Of a DNA stretch of 64,000 bases, positions 14,802-21,927 are shown piece after piece. This DNA is from Paenibacillus jilunlii (lineage in GTDB: Bacteria; Bacillota; Bacilli; Paenibacillales; Paenibacillaceae), in contig NZ_FNGM01000001.1 of the NCBI RefSeq assembly GCF_900102965.1, forward strand, positions 540,053 through 604,052. The letters are read 5' to 3'. Position 1 is the stretch's first letter, and each line of letters opens with the position of its first letter. The notes under the pieces were generated by a model. It worked only from the letters and a program-made list of their open reading frames with translations, did no database searches and was not told the origin of the DNA. The translations under genes were made by a program, and so were the position numbers.

Positions 14802-14999
14802 ATGAAAATGAGTATCGGCCAAACGATTGAAATTATATATATTGACAATGCCGGAAAGATCACACAGAGGAAGATAGAGGTTATGGGAATCCGTAACGGC
14901 CGCATTCGGGCAACCTGCCTTTCCACCGGTGCGCCCCGGGTATTTCTGGCCGCAAACATCCTCGCCTGGCAGCCTGTGCAGGAGCGGAGATATGCTTGA
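14802..14999 (+). CDS. Small WYL-like protein, SOS-controlled
   Basis: TTGGAGGCGATCTATC precedes the ATG at 14802. The 65-residue product (KMSIGQTIEIIYIDNAGKIT, then RKIEVMGIRNGRIRATCLS and APRVFLAANILAWQPV) looks like a lone SH3-like WYL-type beta domain. Related pieces occur at the C-terminus of YolD-like SOS proteins and in regulators. It is the first gene behind the two LexA-like boxes and overlaps the next gene, so both are probably induced by DNA damage. Its molecular role is unknown. Confidence 0.6.
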   Translation: MKMSIGQTIEIIYIDNAGKITQRKIEVMGIRNGRIRATCLSTGAPRVFLAANILAWQPVQERRYA

Positions 15000-15291
15000 T
15001 GATACCCCGCGTAAGCTGCTGCGGATCATATCTCAGTTTCACTATCACTTCAGGCGGCTGCCGACTCTTCCGGAGCTGAGGCGGTTAAGCGGGCGGCGGC
15101 CAGCGGAGATAATCAAGGGATTTAAAGTGTTGGCCGCCGAAAATTACATAGAATGGAGCGTGTCTGAACCTATCCAGAAGGCGGATATACTGGAAGCGTG
15201 GGAACGCAACATACCATATGACACAACGCTGCAGCAGGGGCCACAGAGTGCCAGGCGCAATACTAATATAGATTACTGGCTTTATCATTAA
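14992..15291 (+). CDS. LexA-like winged-helix DNA-binding protein, no protease domain
   Basis: The ATG at 14992 overlaps the stop of the gene before it. The 99-residue protein resembles the N-terminal DNA-binding domain of LexA: PRKLLRIISQFHYHFRRLPT, then LPELRRLSGRRPAEIIKGFKVL and AAENYIEWSV. LexA's C-terminal self-cleaving domain is absent. It may compete with LexA or act as a prophage regulator of its own. Translational coupling to the WYL-like gene supports joint function. Confidence 0.6.
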   Translation: MLDDTPRKLLRIISQFHYHFRRLPTLPELRRLSGRRPAEIIKGFKVLAAENYIEWSVSEPIQKADILEAWERNIPYDTTLQQGPQSARRNTNIDYWLYH

Positions 15292-15303
15292 GGAGGGGCC
15301 ACA

Positions 15304-15714
15304 GTGAGCAAACTTGACGGTAACGAACGCTGGAAAACAAAAATGATCATGACCGAGCATGTTGAGCAGTTCGAGGGGCAGCAGCATGATGCCGGAGGTA
15401 AAATGATAACGATTGAAGAGAGGACGATGTCCGTGACCTCATCCTGCTCCCTTACATAGATACCATGGTTGGCAAGAGCCTCAAGAAGATCTAGACTCCG
15501 GGAACATTCTGAAACGCGCTACTCAATGCCGGCCAAGCCATCCAGCGCCGGATTATGCAGGATACTAACAGCTGCAAAAAGAGCTGAAGCAGCAGAGTAT
15601 CGGAGTGCTAGCGTATGGACAGGAGGATTCTTGGTGTATCACAAAATATTTTGGTGAGGATGCCAGGAACGATTTCGGCATGACGCGCGATGTTATGCGC
15701 ACGGAGATTAGCTA
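15304..15714 (+). pseudogene. YolD-like or related SOS-operon gene, several frameshifts
   Basis: AAGGAGGGGCCACA precedes a GTG that reads SKLDGNERWKTKMIMTEHVEQ and EERTM, then soon stops. A shifted frame gives VRDLILLPYIDTMVGKSLKKI, and others give LNAGQAIQRRIMQD and LKQQSIGVLAYGQED, then FGEDARNDFGMTRDVMRTEIS to the stop at 15712. Joined, they make a ~140-residue protein. I judge the start YolD-like from the GNxxW...EH pattern, with moderate certainty. At least three indels separate the parts, so it is dead. Confidence 0.65.
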
Positions 15715-15750
15715 AAAAAGCCCTGAAGCCACCCCGGGGCTTTTTCTATT
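15715..15750 (+). terminator. Terminator of the SOS-type operon
   Basis: AAAAAAGCCC pairs with GGGGCTTTTT around TGAAGCCACCCC, followed by a T-rich run. Confidence 0.7.
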
Positions 15751-15766
15751 TTTCTGTAACAAATTA

Positions 15767-16297
15767 CTACCGATATGCAGCTGAGTTCAGCAGCAATAGA
15801 TTATTATACTTCGAAGCATGCTTCTGCTCATCGAGAATAATGCCGTACAAAGTATCCTTATAAACGCCTAATGGAAATCCAAACCATATATTCCAATACT
15901 TTTCAATTGCAGACAATTCACCTTGGAAGGCTTGTTGCAAACCGGCAGTATACGAAGTAACTTGTTCAGGGACTTCCTTGCTAACTCCTGTCACTTCATG
16001 TCCTGTTAATTCCCTGTACATTTGCCGGAACATTTGCCGGAACATTTGATAATGCCCTCGTTCATCATATCGAATAGAGGTAATAACTTCAGCTTGTTCG
16101 TGGTTTGGAGCAAGTTGAATGAGTTGGTCATAAAAATGCTCATCATTTCGCTCCCCTTGGACTGAACTCCTCATTAATTTCAAGTGCATCTGGAGTTGAA
16201 GTTGCCCAAATAGGGACAAATTGTGATCTGTACCAATACGGATAAACCATATACATGAGCTTAGGCCTCTAATACTTAGTAAGTATTCTACGACCAA
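15767..16297 (-). CDS. Ferritin-like domain protein, altered N-terminus
   Basis: The core matches small ferritin-like/rubrerythrin-type proteins: SSVQGERNDEHFYDQLIQLAP, IRYDERGHYQMF (ExxH), QAFQGELSAIEKYWNIWFG and GIILDEQKHASKYN (second ExxH). These are the four helices with both metal-binding Glu/His pairs. The 38 residues before LMRSSVQGERND look foreign. No start there has a good ribosome site (ATG at 16189 is one option), so the true 5' end may be lost. A 12-base tandem duplication adds MFRQ (MFRQMFRQMYREL). It sits at the edge of the island next to the tRNA. Confidence 0.6.
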   Translation of the reverse strand: MVVEYLLSIRGLSSCIWFIRIGTDHNLSLFGQLQLQMHLKLMRSSVQGERNDEHFYDQLIQLAPNHEQAEVITSIRYDERGHYQMFRQMFRQMYRELTGHEVTGVSKEVPEQVTSYTAGLQQAFQGELSAIEKYWNIWFGFPLGVYKDTLYGIILDEQKHASKYNNLLLLNSAAYR

Positions 16298-16494
16298 TCA
16301 TATGCGCGCCAGCCCATTGCAGAAATTATCTCAGGGAGCAGGAGTACCTCATCTCTCACCAACAAAGGAGAAACACAGTTTATGACATAAGGGACCTGTG
16401 AGCTCCTAAACTGTGAACAATTTCATATCGTCCGTGTTGGCCGCAGGATAATCGACACCAAATCGCTATTTTATCTTAGTAAGTAGAAAGGAAG

Positions 16495-16529
16495 ACAAAA
16501 AGAAAAACTCCTTATAAAATAAGGAGTTT
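16495..16529 (-). terminator. Terminator of tRNA-Val
   Basis: On the minus strand AAACTCCTTA and TAAGGAGTTT form a perfect 10-bp stem around a five-base loop, followed by T-rich sequence. It lies about 17 bases past the 3' end of the tRNA. Confidence 0.8.
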
Positions 16530-16545
16530 AGAGGGTGATGCAGTA

Positions 16546-16617
16546 TAGGACGGATGGGGTTCGAACCCATGACCCCTACCCTGTCAAGATAGTGCTCTCC
16601 CGCTGAGCTACCGTCCT
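16546..16617 (-). tRNA. tRNA-Val(GAC)
   Basis: The minus strand folds as a cloverleaf: acceptor AGGACGG/CCGTCCT, D stem GCTC/GAGC, anticodon stem CTATC/GGTAG with loop TTGACAG (anticodon GAC), and T arm ATGGG-TTCGAAC-CCCAT. The discriminator is A, and CCA is not encoded. The accessory region begins on its 3' side, the usual orientation for integration at a tRNA gene. Confidence 0.9.
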
Positions 16618-16876
16618 GCAACGAAATTTATAATACCATAGGATGTGAGGGGAAGGCAATGTTTTTTTCTGGGCAGGCTTGTGAATATCCGATATGAAAA
16701 TTATCCCAATATGATATGCTAGGAGTACTCTAAGCTAAGGAGAGATTTCAACGCCTGGAATTTTCAGGTGAACAATATGAGGAAGTGTATATGGCTGACA
16801 AGGTGGATTATTTCGCAGGGGAGGATAATGTAGCTGGTAAATGGAAGTGAACTTAAAATAATCGGAGGTAACTCAC

Positions 16877-17359
16877 ATGGCGATGCCTACTCATATCGTT
16901 GCTGTCGGAGGAATTGTTGAGAATGAACAGGGAGAGGTTCTTCTGGTAAAAACCTATCATGGCGGCTGGGTGTTTCCCGGCGGTCAGGTGGAGGCGGGAG
17001 AGAACCTAATCGAAGCACTGATTCGTGAAATCAAGGAAGAGAGCGGAATCGATACGGAAGTGTCGCACCTGATTGGTGTATATTCCAATACGGCGACCTA
17101 TAAATGGCATGACGGAGTAACGGATGTCCCTACTAAAGTGATGCTGGATTATATCTGCAAGCCGGTCGGCGGGCAGTTAAGTACTTCTGATGAGACATCG
17201 GACAGCCGGTGGGTAGCCAAAGATACCGCGTTTGAGATGATCACAAGTCCTGCAATCCGTACCCGGTTCCAGGCTTATCTGGATTTTGCGGGAAATGTGG
17301 CCTACATAGTTTATAAAACCAAACCTGAATTCCAAGTGGCCATGAGCAGAAAAATATAA
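16877..17359 (+). CDS. Nudix hydrolase
   Basis: ATCGGAGGTAACTCAC precedes the ATG. The 160-residue protein has a full Nudix box GGQVEAGENLIEALIREIKEESGI (about residues 36-59; Gly, Glu, REIKEES). It would hydrolyse a nucleoside diphosphate linked to another group; the substrate cannot be read from sequence. An N-terminal strand (HIVAVGGIVENEQGEVLLVK) and a DVPTKVMLDYICKPVGG segment fit the MutT-like fold. It is the first core-type gene right of the tRNA and stands alone. Confidence 0.85.
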   Translation: MAMPTHIVAVGGIVENEQGEVLLVKTYHGGWVFPGGQVEAGENLIEALIREIKEESGIDTEVSHLIGVYSNTATYKWHDGVTDVPTKVMLDYICKPVGGQLSTSDETSDSRWVAKDTAFEMITSPAIRTRFQAYLDFAGNVAYIVYKTKPEFQVAMSRKI

Positions 17360-17588
17360 ACAGGTCAGATTCGCGGCGGAACCGTCTTCAGCCGGAGCAG
17401 GCTGGCATAAGCGGTTCCTGCAGTCAGCGGCGAACAGGATCCCCCTGAGCGGAGCAGGTTTCTTCTATATAATACAGTGCTGAATCCGCTATGGCAGGAT
17501 ATTATACGGCAGTTGGACATCCTTCTAGTGGAATCACCTCTCTCAAAATGATAATCTTGAATCAAACAAAGATAAAGGAGCAACGAAT

Positions 17589-18668
17589 TTGCCGCAACCC
17601 AATGAATCCAAGAATAAAACCTCAACCGGGCTGAAATGGCTGGGAGGAGGGGCAGCCATGCTGCTCCTGAAAGGAAAGGCGATTATATCTCTGCTGAAGC
17701 TGGGAAAAATAGCCGGTCCGCTGATATCTATGATGTTTTCGATAGGGGCTTATGCACTGATCTATCCTTGGCAGTTCGCCATCGGCTTTGTGCTGCTGCT
17801 GTTTGTCCATGAGTTAGGACATGTGATTGCCGCGAAGCGGATCGGTCTTCCGGTAAGCGCTCCGCTGTTTATTCCTTTTCTGGGCGCTTTAATCACCATG
17901 AAAAAACAGCCGCTGGACGCTAAAATGGAGGCTTATGTAGCCTTTGGAGGCCCTATCCTGGGCAGCGCGGGTGCAGCAGTTGTTTTTGCATTCGCCTATT
18001 ATTATCACAGTCCGCTTCTGTACTCTCTGGCCTACGTCGGATTTCTGCTCAACCTGATCAATCTGCTGCCGATTCACCCGCTGGATGGGGGGCGTATTGC
18101 GACTGCGGTCACCCGCTGGCTGTGGCTGGTCGGACTGGTAGGCGGACTAGGAGTAATCATCTACCTGAAATCGGTCCTGTTCCTGATTATCTGGGTGCTG
18201 TTTGCCTATGACTTGTACAAGAAGTATATCAGCCGGAAGAAGAACAGCCAGGTGCGGACCCTTTTGCTCAGATTCCTTATTCCCGTAGAACACTTAAGAG
18301 AACAAGGCTATCTGATTCCGGGGCCGGAGCACACCAGAGAATTGCCGTTCACCACTTACAGCGATCTGGAGCGGCAGCAGTATATCGGCATCCGCTACGA
18401 AAGCCTGGACTATTACGGTACCGCCAGACTTCCAGTACAGAGCATCATTGACAAGGTAAAGCTGACCCGGCTTGAGCACATTACGGAGGAGACAGGACTG
18501 CATTTAAATGCGCTGTGCGAGGTCCAGTATACTGTGTTTGAGAACGACAAATATTATGATGTGCCGGTAAGCTACCGCTGGAAATATGGTGCAGCTTATG
18601 CTGTGCTTGCGGGAGGCATTGGGTACCTGATGTATTTAGTGCATGTGGTGGGGAATGTAAATCTCTAA
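17589..18668 (+). CDS. Site-2 protease family (M50) membrane metalloprotease
   Basis: A TTG after AAAGGAGCAACGAAT starts this 359-residue protein. Membrane segments include IYPWQFAIGFVLLLFVHELGHV, with the zinc motif HELGH (about residue 76), and FLLNLINLLPIHPLDGGRI, with the second conserved NxxPxxPLDGG motif (Asp is the third ligand). The C-terminal ~140 residues are soluble, ending in one more membrane helix. Family members cut within membrane helices of anti-sigma factors or other targets. The target here is unknown; no sigma gene is adjacent. Confidence 0.85.
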   Translation: MPQPNESKNKTSTGLKWLGGGAAMLLLKGKAIISLLKLGKIAGPLISMMFSIGAYALIYPWQFAIGFVLLLFVHELGHVIAAKRIGLPVSAPLFIPFLGALITMKKQPLDAKMEAYVAFGGPILGSAGAAVVFAFAYYYHSPLLYSLAYVGFLLNLINLLPIHPLDGGRIATAVTRWLWLVGLVGGLGVIIYLKSVLFLIIWVLFAYDLYKKYISRKKNSQVRTLLLRFLIPVEHLREQGYLIPGPEHTRELPFTTYSDLERQQYIGIRYESLDYYGTARLPVQSIIDKVKLTRLEHITEETGLHLNALCEVQYTVFENDKYYDVPVSYRWKYGAAYAVLAGGIGYLMYLVHVVGNVNL

Positions 18669-18734
18669 TCCTCCGTTTAGCATCGCTCCAAACCGTCAAA
18701 GCTGTAAAAAGCTGAAAGGATAGGAGGAAGGCTT

Positions 18735-18947
18735 ATGCGCAGGAACTCATTACAGGCTGCAGCCTGTTTGCTCATGCTTCTGAGTACAGTAGGGTGCGCA
18801 GCGCAGGATCAGGCCCCGGGCGCTGTGGAAATCCATAGGATGACCGACCTTGATGGACCGCTGGGGGGAACAGACAGCACACTGTCACCGGTTATTCAGG
18901 ATGTCTATGACCGTTCGATCCCGGAAGAGGTCTATTCGGGCCATTAG
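18735..18947 (+). CDS. Small putative lipoprotein
   Basis: AGGAGGAAGGCTT precedes the ATG. The 70-residue protein has a lipoprotein signal (RRNSLQAAACLLMLLSTVGC, lipobox LSTVGC with Cys at about 20) and a short acidic tail. It is probably tethered outside the membrane. Family and role unknown. Confidence 0.6.
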   Translation: MRRNSLQAAACLLMLLSTVGCAAQDQAPGAVEIHRMTDLDGPLGGTDSTLSPVIQDVYDRSIPEEVYSGH

Positions 18948-19061
18948 CAGCGGTTACCTGGGGAGGTACAGCGTTCATCTCTTAATCTGTACAGAGAAAT
19001 GGAAATTCTGTATAATGGGTCGACTATCGTTTTGACCTATTTGAGAGGGGACCAAAGGAAA

Positions 19062-19505
19062 ATGGCAGCAGAAATTGTACGTGTGACCACGGATGAACAG
19101 CTCCAAACGGGACTGGACATCCGCAAAAAGGTCTTTGTTGAAGAGCAGAAAGTACCGGTGGAAGAAGAAGTGGATGAATATGATGTGATTGGCGACAGCG
19201 TTCATCATATGCTGTTGCTGGATGAAGGCATTCCGGTAGCCACAGGAAGAATGATATACTACAAAGCCGATACGGCCAAAATGCAGCGGATTGCTGTTCA
19301 CGAGGCATACCGCGGCAAGGGCTATGGGCGTGTGCTGCTGCTGGCCCTTGAGGGGCTTGCCCGGGAGATTGGTCTTAAATCCTCCATACTGGACGCACAG
19401 TGCCATGCGGAGGATTTTTACATCAAGCTTGGCTATAAGGTGATATCCTTAGAGCCTTTCTATGATGCGGGTATTTTGCATGTCCGGATGGAAAAGGCGC
19501 TCTAG
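19062..19505 (+). CDS. GNAT N-acetyltransferase (ElaA-like)
   Basis: The ATG at 19062 follows an AAAGGA site; the frame open upstream overlaps the previous intergenic region. The 147-residue GNAT domain shows LDIRKKVFVEEQKVPVEEEVD, an acetyl-CoA loop MQRIAVHEAYRGKGYGRVLL (R/QxxGxG/A type) and LDAQCHAEDFYIKLGY. The pattern resembles ElaA/YitI-type acetyltransferases. Substrate unknown. Confidence 0.8.
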   Translation: MAAEIVRVTTDEQLQTGLDIRKKVFVEEQKVPVEEEVDEYDVIGDSVHHMLLLDEGIPVATGRMIYYKADTAKMQRIAVHEAYRGKGYGRVLLLALEGLAREIGLKSSILDAQCHAEDFYIKLGYKVISLEPFYDAGILHVRMEKAL

Positions 19506-19597
19506 CTGAAGGAATACATACTCATTACCGTTTCAGGAGAAGCTAGAATAGAGCCTAATCATGGCCAATCCAAGCGCGAAGGAGTAGATCCTAAGTG

Positions 19598-19831
19598 ATG
19601 AACAGTGCACGTGAACGGTTTATAGCGGCCCGGCGGAATGGTGACGGAGACCTGGTCAGCTTCCAGACCTCTTCAGGACGGATGCTTGATTACCAGCAGG
19701 CTTTGCAGGAGGTTCAGGCAGGTGCCATTGCCGGGGTGAATGTTTTTAAAGGCAGAGACGGCGAAATGTACATCCGCGGCGATGCCGATGGTGATCCAAC
19801 GAACAACCTGGATCAGCTTCCGCAGTTTTAG
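19598..19831 (+). CDS. DUF3892-type small protein
   Basis: AAGGAG at 19579 leads to adjacent GTG (19595) and ATG (19598) codons; the ATG is preferred. The 77-residue protein reads NSARERFIAARRNGDGDLVS, SSGRMLDYQQALQEVQAGAI and NVFKGRDGEMYIRGDADGD. This is the short beta-rich DUF3892 type with a trailing Asp-rich loop. Function unknown. A terminator follows at once. Confidence 0.65.
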   Translation: MNSARERFIAARRNGDGDLVSFQTSSGRMLDYQQALQEVQAGAIAGVNVFKGRDGEMYIRGDADGDPTNNLDQLPQF

Positions 19832-19846
19832 TCCGCATAGATAAGA

Positions 19847-19889
19847 ACGGCCGGAGAGGCGTCGATTGACGCACTGTCCGGCTGTTTTT
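19847..19889 (+). terminator. Hairpin terminator
   Basis: ACGGCCGGA pairs with TCCGGCTGT, with an inner GCGTC/GACGC stem, then five T. Confidence 0.7.
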
Positions 19890-19922
19890 GTGTAAATATT
19901 AACGAATACATGCTGTGCGCTA

Positions 19923-20681
19923 TTAAGCATCCTTCCTGCAGTCGGGCAGCCCATAGACCACCTGCTGCTCCAGAAATTCCATCTCCCCGGTGTTCCCTTC
20001 GAACTTTGGCTTCTCATCGCTGTAATGCATCAGCATGATCAGCTTCCGGATTTCTTCCGGCAAGGACATTAGTTCTCTAAGAGTAGTGTGCACCTGTCCA
20101 CGTCCGCTTAGCTGGCAGTCATGCAGAATCTTCGTGACCCCGCGGTTATGAACCAGGTGGAGGAGAAGCTCAGGCTGGAAAGTCAGATCTGCACTGTAAA
20201 AGATACACTCATTCAGCAGAAGCGAATAGCTTGCTTTCCCGGGCATGTGTGGCGTGCGGATCAGCTCCAGCGTAAGAGAAGGTGACAGCTTGTACGGAGT
20301 GTCAGGTTTCAGCGGTTTGACGTTAAATACATCGGCTAGCGACCGGGGGCCCCCTTCCCGATGCAGAGGTTCAAGGAGCGGGTGCTGCCACAGCGGCTCT
20401 ATTAGAGTCTCTGCCAGCAGCAGTGTCATTTTGCTGGCCGGTTCCTGGTCCAGGGTATGCGCCAGTTCTTTCAGTCCCCCGATATGATCGCCATGGATAT
20501 GCGTAACCAGCGTTTCATTCACTTCACGAAAGGACTTCCCAAGTGCGTTCATCGCCTGGGGTGCAGTTACTCCGCAGTCGATCAGCAATGTGTATCCATG
20601 GTCCCTCAGCAAAGCATTATTATTATAGTATTTTGTGGAAAAGGCATCTCCTGTGCCCAGCATTTGCAAATAAATAGTCAT
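19923..20681 (-). CDS. Metallo-beta-lactamase-fold hydrolase (RNase Z-like)
   Basis: The 252-residue protein begins TIYLQMLGTGDAFSTKYYNN, as RNase Z/ElaC-like and phosphonate-type MBL proteins do. It has the metal motif THIHGDHIGGL (about residues 60-70), a downstream Asp (SADLTFQP) and a late His (LMHYSDEKP). The flexible exosite arm of tRNase Z is not seen. It is a soluble zinc hydrolase of unknown substrate, on its own transcript. Confidence 0.75.
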   Translation of the reverse strand: MTIYLQMLGTGDAFSTKYYNNNALLRDHGYTLLIDCGVTAPQAMNALGKSFREVNETLVTHIHGDHIGGLKELAHTLDQEPASKMTLLLAETLIEPLWQHPLLEPLHREGGPRSLADVFNVKPLKPDTPYKLSPSLTLELIRTPHMPGKASYSLLLNECIFYSADLTFQPELLLHLVHNRGVTKILHDCQLSGRGQVHTTLRELMSLPEEIRKLIMLMHYSDEKPKFEGNTGEMEFLEQQVVYGLPDCRKDA

Positions 20682-20833
20682 GAAGAAGCCCTCCTGTCAT
20701 CGCGGCTGGAATCTATTGATCCTATCGTATCATTGTTTACAAAAGGAGTGAAATAATTCCCCTGCCATTCCGCAACTTGTTGCTATTTTTGCAGTATATA
20801 TTAACAGCATGAATTACTTGGGGGTCTCTAGCG

Positions 20834-21385
20834 ATGAGATGGAAGAAAATTGCTGTGTGTGTGGTTGTATTTTCCTTAATGGGAGGCTCATTATTATTTG
20901 CGGATGCGGTTAACCAGAAGATCAGAGTATGGAGCAACGGCAAAGAAGTGGCCGATGGCGGTTATTTAATCGACGGCAAAGCCTATATTCCCGCCAGGGA
21001 GGCTGGGGGTGTCGTCAGCTGGGATGGTTCAGGCAAGCTGAGCATCCTGAGGCCGAATGTCCATATTGTGCTGTTCAAGGGTGACAACGTCTTTGGCAAT
21101 GTGAATGTAGGCAAGCTCAAGATCAAGGTGCTGACTCAGGTAGACAGCTTAACCGAGGAGGTTGCAGCGGTAAAGGTGGCGATCACAGACCCGTCCGGCA
21201 ACGTGAAGGACATTCAGTCCCAGGATCTCGGAAGCTCGAAGAAGGAGGACTTCTGGTTCCCGACTTCAGAATTCACTTATGATTTCAAAGATGCCGGCAA
21301 ATACCGGGTAGGGTTCTATATTAAGCCTTCCAAAGGCGCTGATTATATACTTGTGTCAGAGAAAGTAATCACTGCGCTCGATTAG
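20834..21385 (+). CDS. Secreted stalk-domain protein
   Basis: The ATG follows TGGGGGTCTCTAGCG. The 183-residue product has a signal peptide (RWKKIAVCVVVFSLMGGSLLFA), a stalk domain (VWSNGKEVADGGYLIDGKAY, IPAREAGGVVSWD, KLSILRPNVHIV), and a C-terminal beta domain (about 90-183: LTEEVAAVKVAITDPSGNVKD, KYRVGFYIKP) resembling an immunoglobulin-like fold. It is probably exported; partner unknown. Confidence 0.75.
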   Translation: MRWKKIAVCVVVFSLMGGSLLFADAVNQKIRVWSNGKEVADGGYLIDGKAYIPAREAGGVVSWDGSGKLSILRPNVHIVLFKGDNVFGNVNVGKLKIKVLTQVDSLTEEVAAVKVAITDPSGNVKDIQSQDLGSSKKEDFWFPTSEFTYDFKDAGKYRVGFYIKPSKGADYILVSEKVITALD

Positions 21386-21475
21386 CTGATTCAGGCCTCC
21401 CTCAAATTGACCTGACTTATCTTACGTGTTACGATACCAAATGTAGGATAAATCAATCTAAAGTGAGGTATTTCA

Positions 21476-21799
21476 ATGAGCGATCACAAACATGAGCATG
21501 GCCATGAACATGGTGAAGCATGCGGTTGCGGACATGATCACGACCATGAGCACGAGGAGTTTGTGCTGACCTTGACGAATGAGCAGGGCGAAGATGTGGA
21601 AATGGTGCTGGTGGAAACGTTCGATGTAGGCGAGAAGCTGTATGCTCTGCTGTTGGAACGCGAAAACCCTGAAGCAGATGGCATCATTCTGCGCATGGAA
21701 GAAGAAGATGAAGAAATGGTACTCTACAACATTGAAGATGAAGCTGAATGGAAAGCTGTTGAAGAAGCTTACAATGAGCTGCTTGCCCAGCAAGAATAG
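21476..21799 (+). CDS. DUF1292 (YrzB-like) protein with His-rich start
   Basis: AAAGTGAGGTATTTCA precedes the ATG. The C-terminal ~80 residues are a DUF1292 domain (EEFVLTLTNEQGEDVEMVLV, EKLYALLLERENPEADGIIL, MVLYNIEDEAEWKAVEEAY). That family is widespread in Firmicutes and usually near yrzL/ruvX; its function is unknown. The first ~28 residues are almost all His, Glu, Gly and Cys (HKHEHGHEHGEACGCGHDHD), a likely metal-binding tail that most family members lack. Confidence 0.8.
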   Translation: MSDHKHEHGHEHGEACGCGHDHDHEHEEFVLTLTNEQGEDVEMVLVETFDVGEKLYALLLERENPEADGIILRMEEEDEEMVLYNIEDEAEWKAVEEAYNELLAQQE

Positions 21800-21862
21800 A
21801 TTTCAGTGCAGCCATATTGGCTGAAAACCGCCTTGGACAAGGCTGTGACGCGAATGGCGCAC

Positions 21863-21896
21863 AAAAACCCGATACTTGTTAAGTGTCGGGTTTTTG
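21863..21896. terminator. Bidirectional terminator
   Basis: AAAAACCCGATACTT pairs with AAGTGTCGGGTTTTT around GTT. It separates the gene ending at 21799 from the convergent decarboxylase. Confidence 0.85.
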
Positions 21897-21927
21897 TGTT
21901 TCATATTGGCCGGAGGATGACAGCCGA

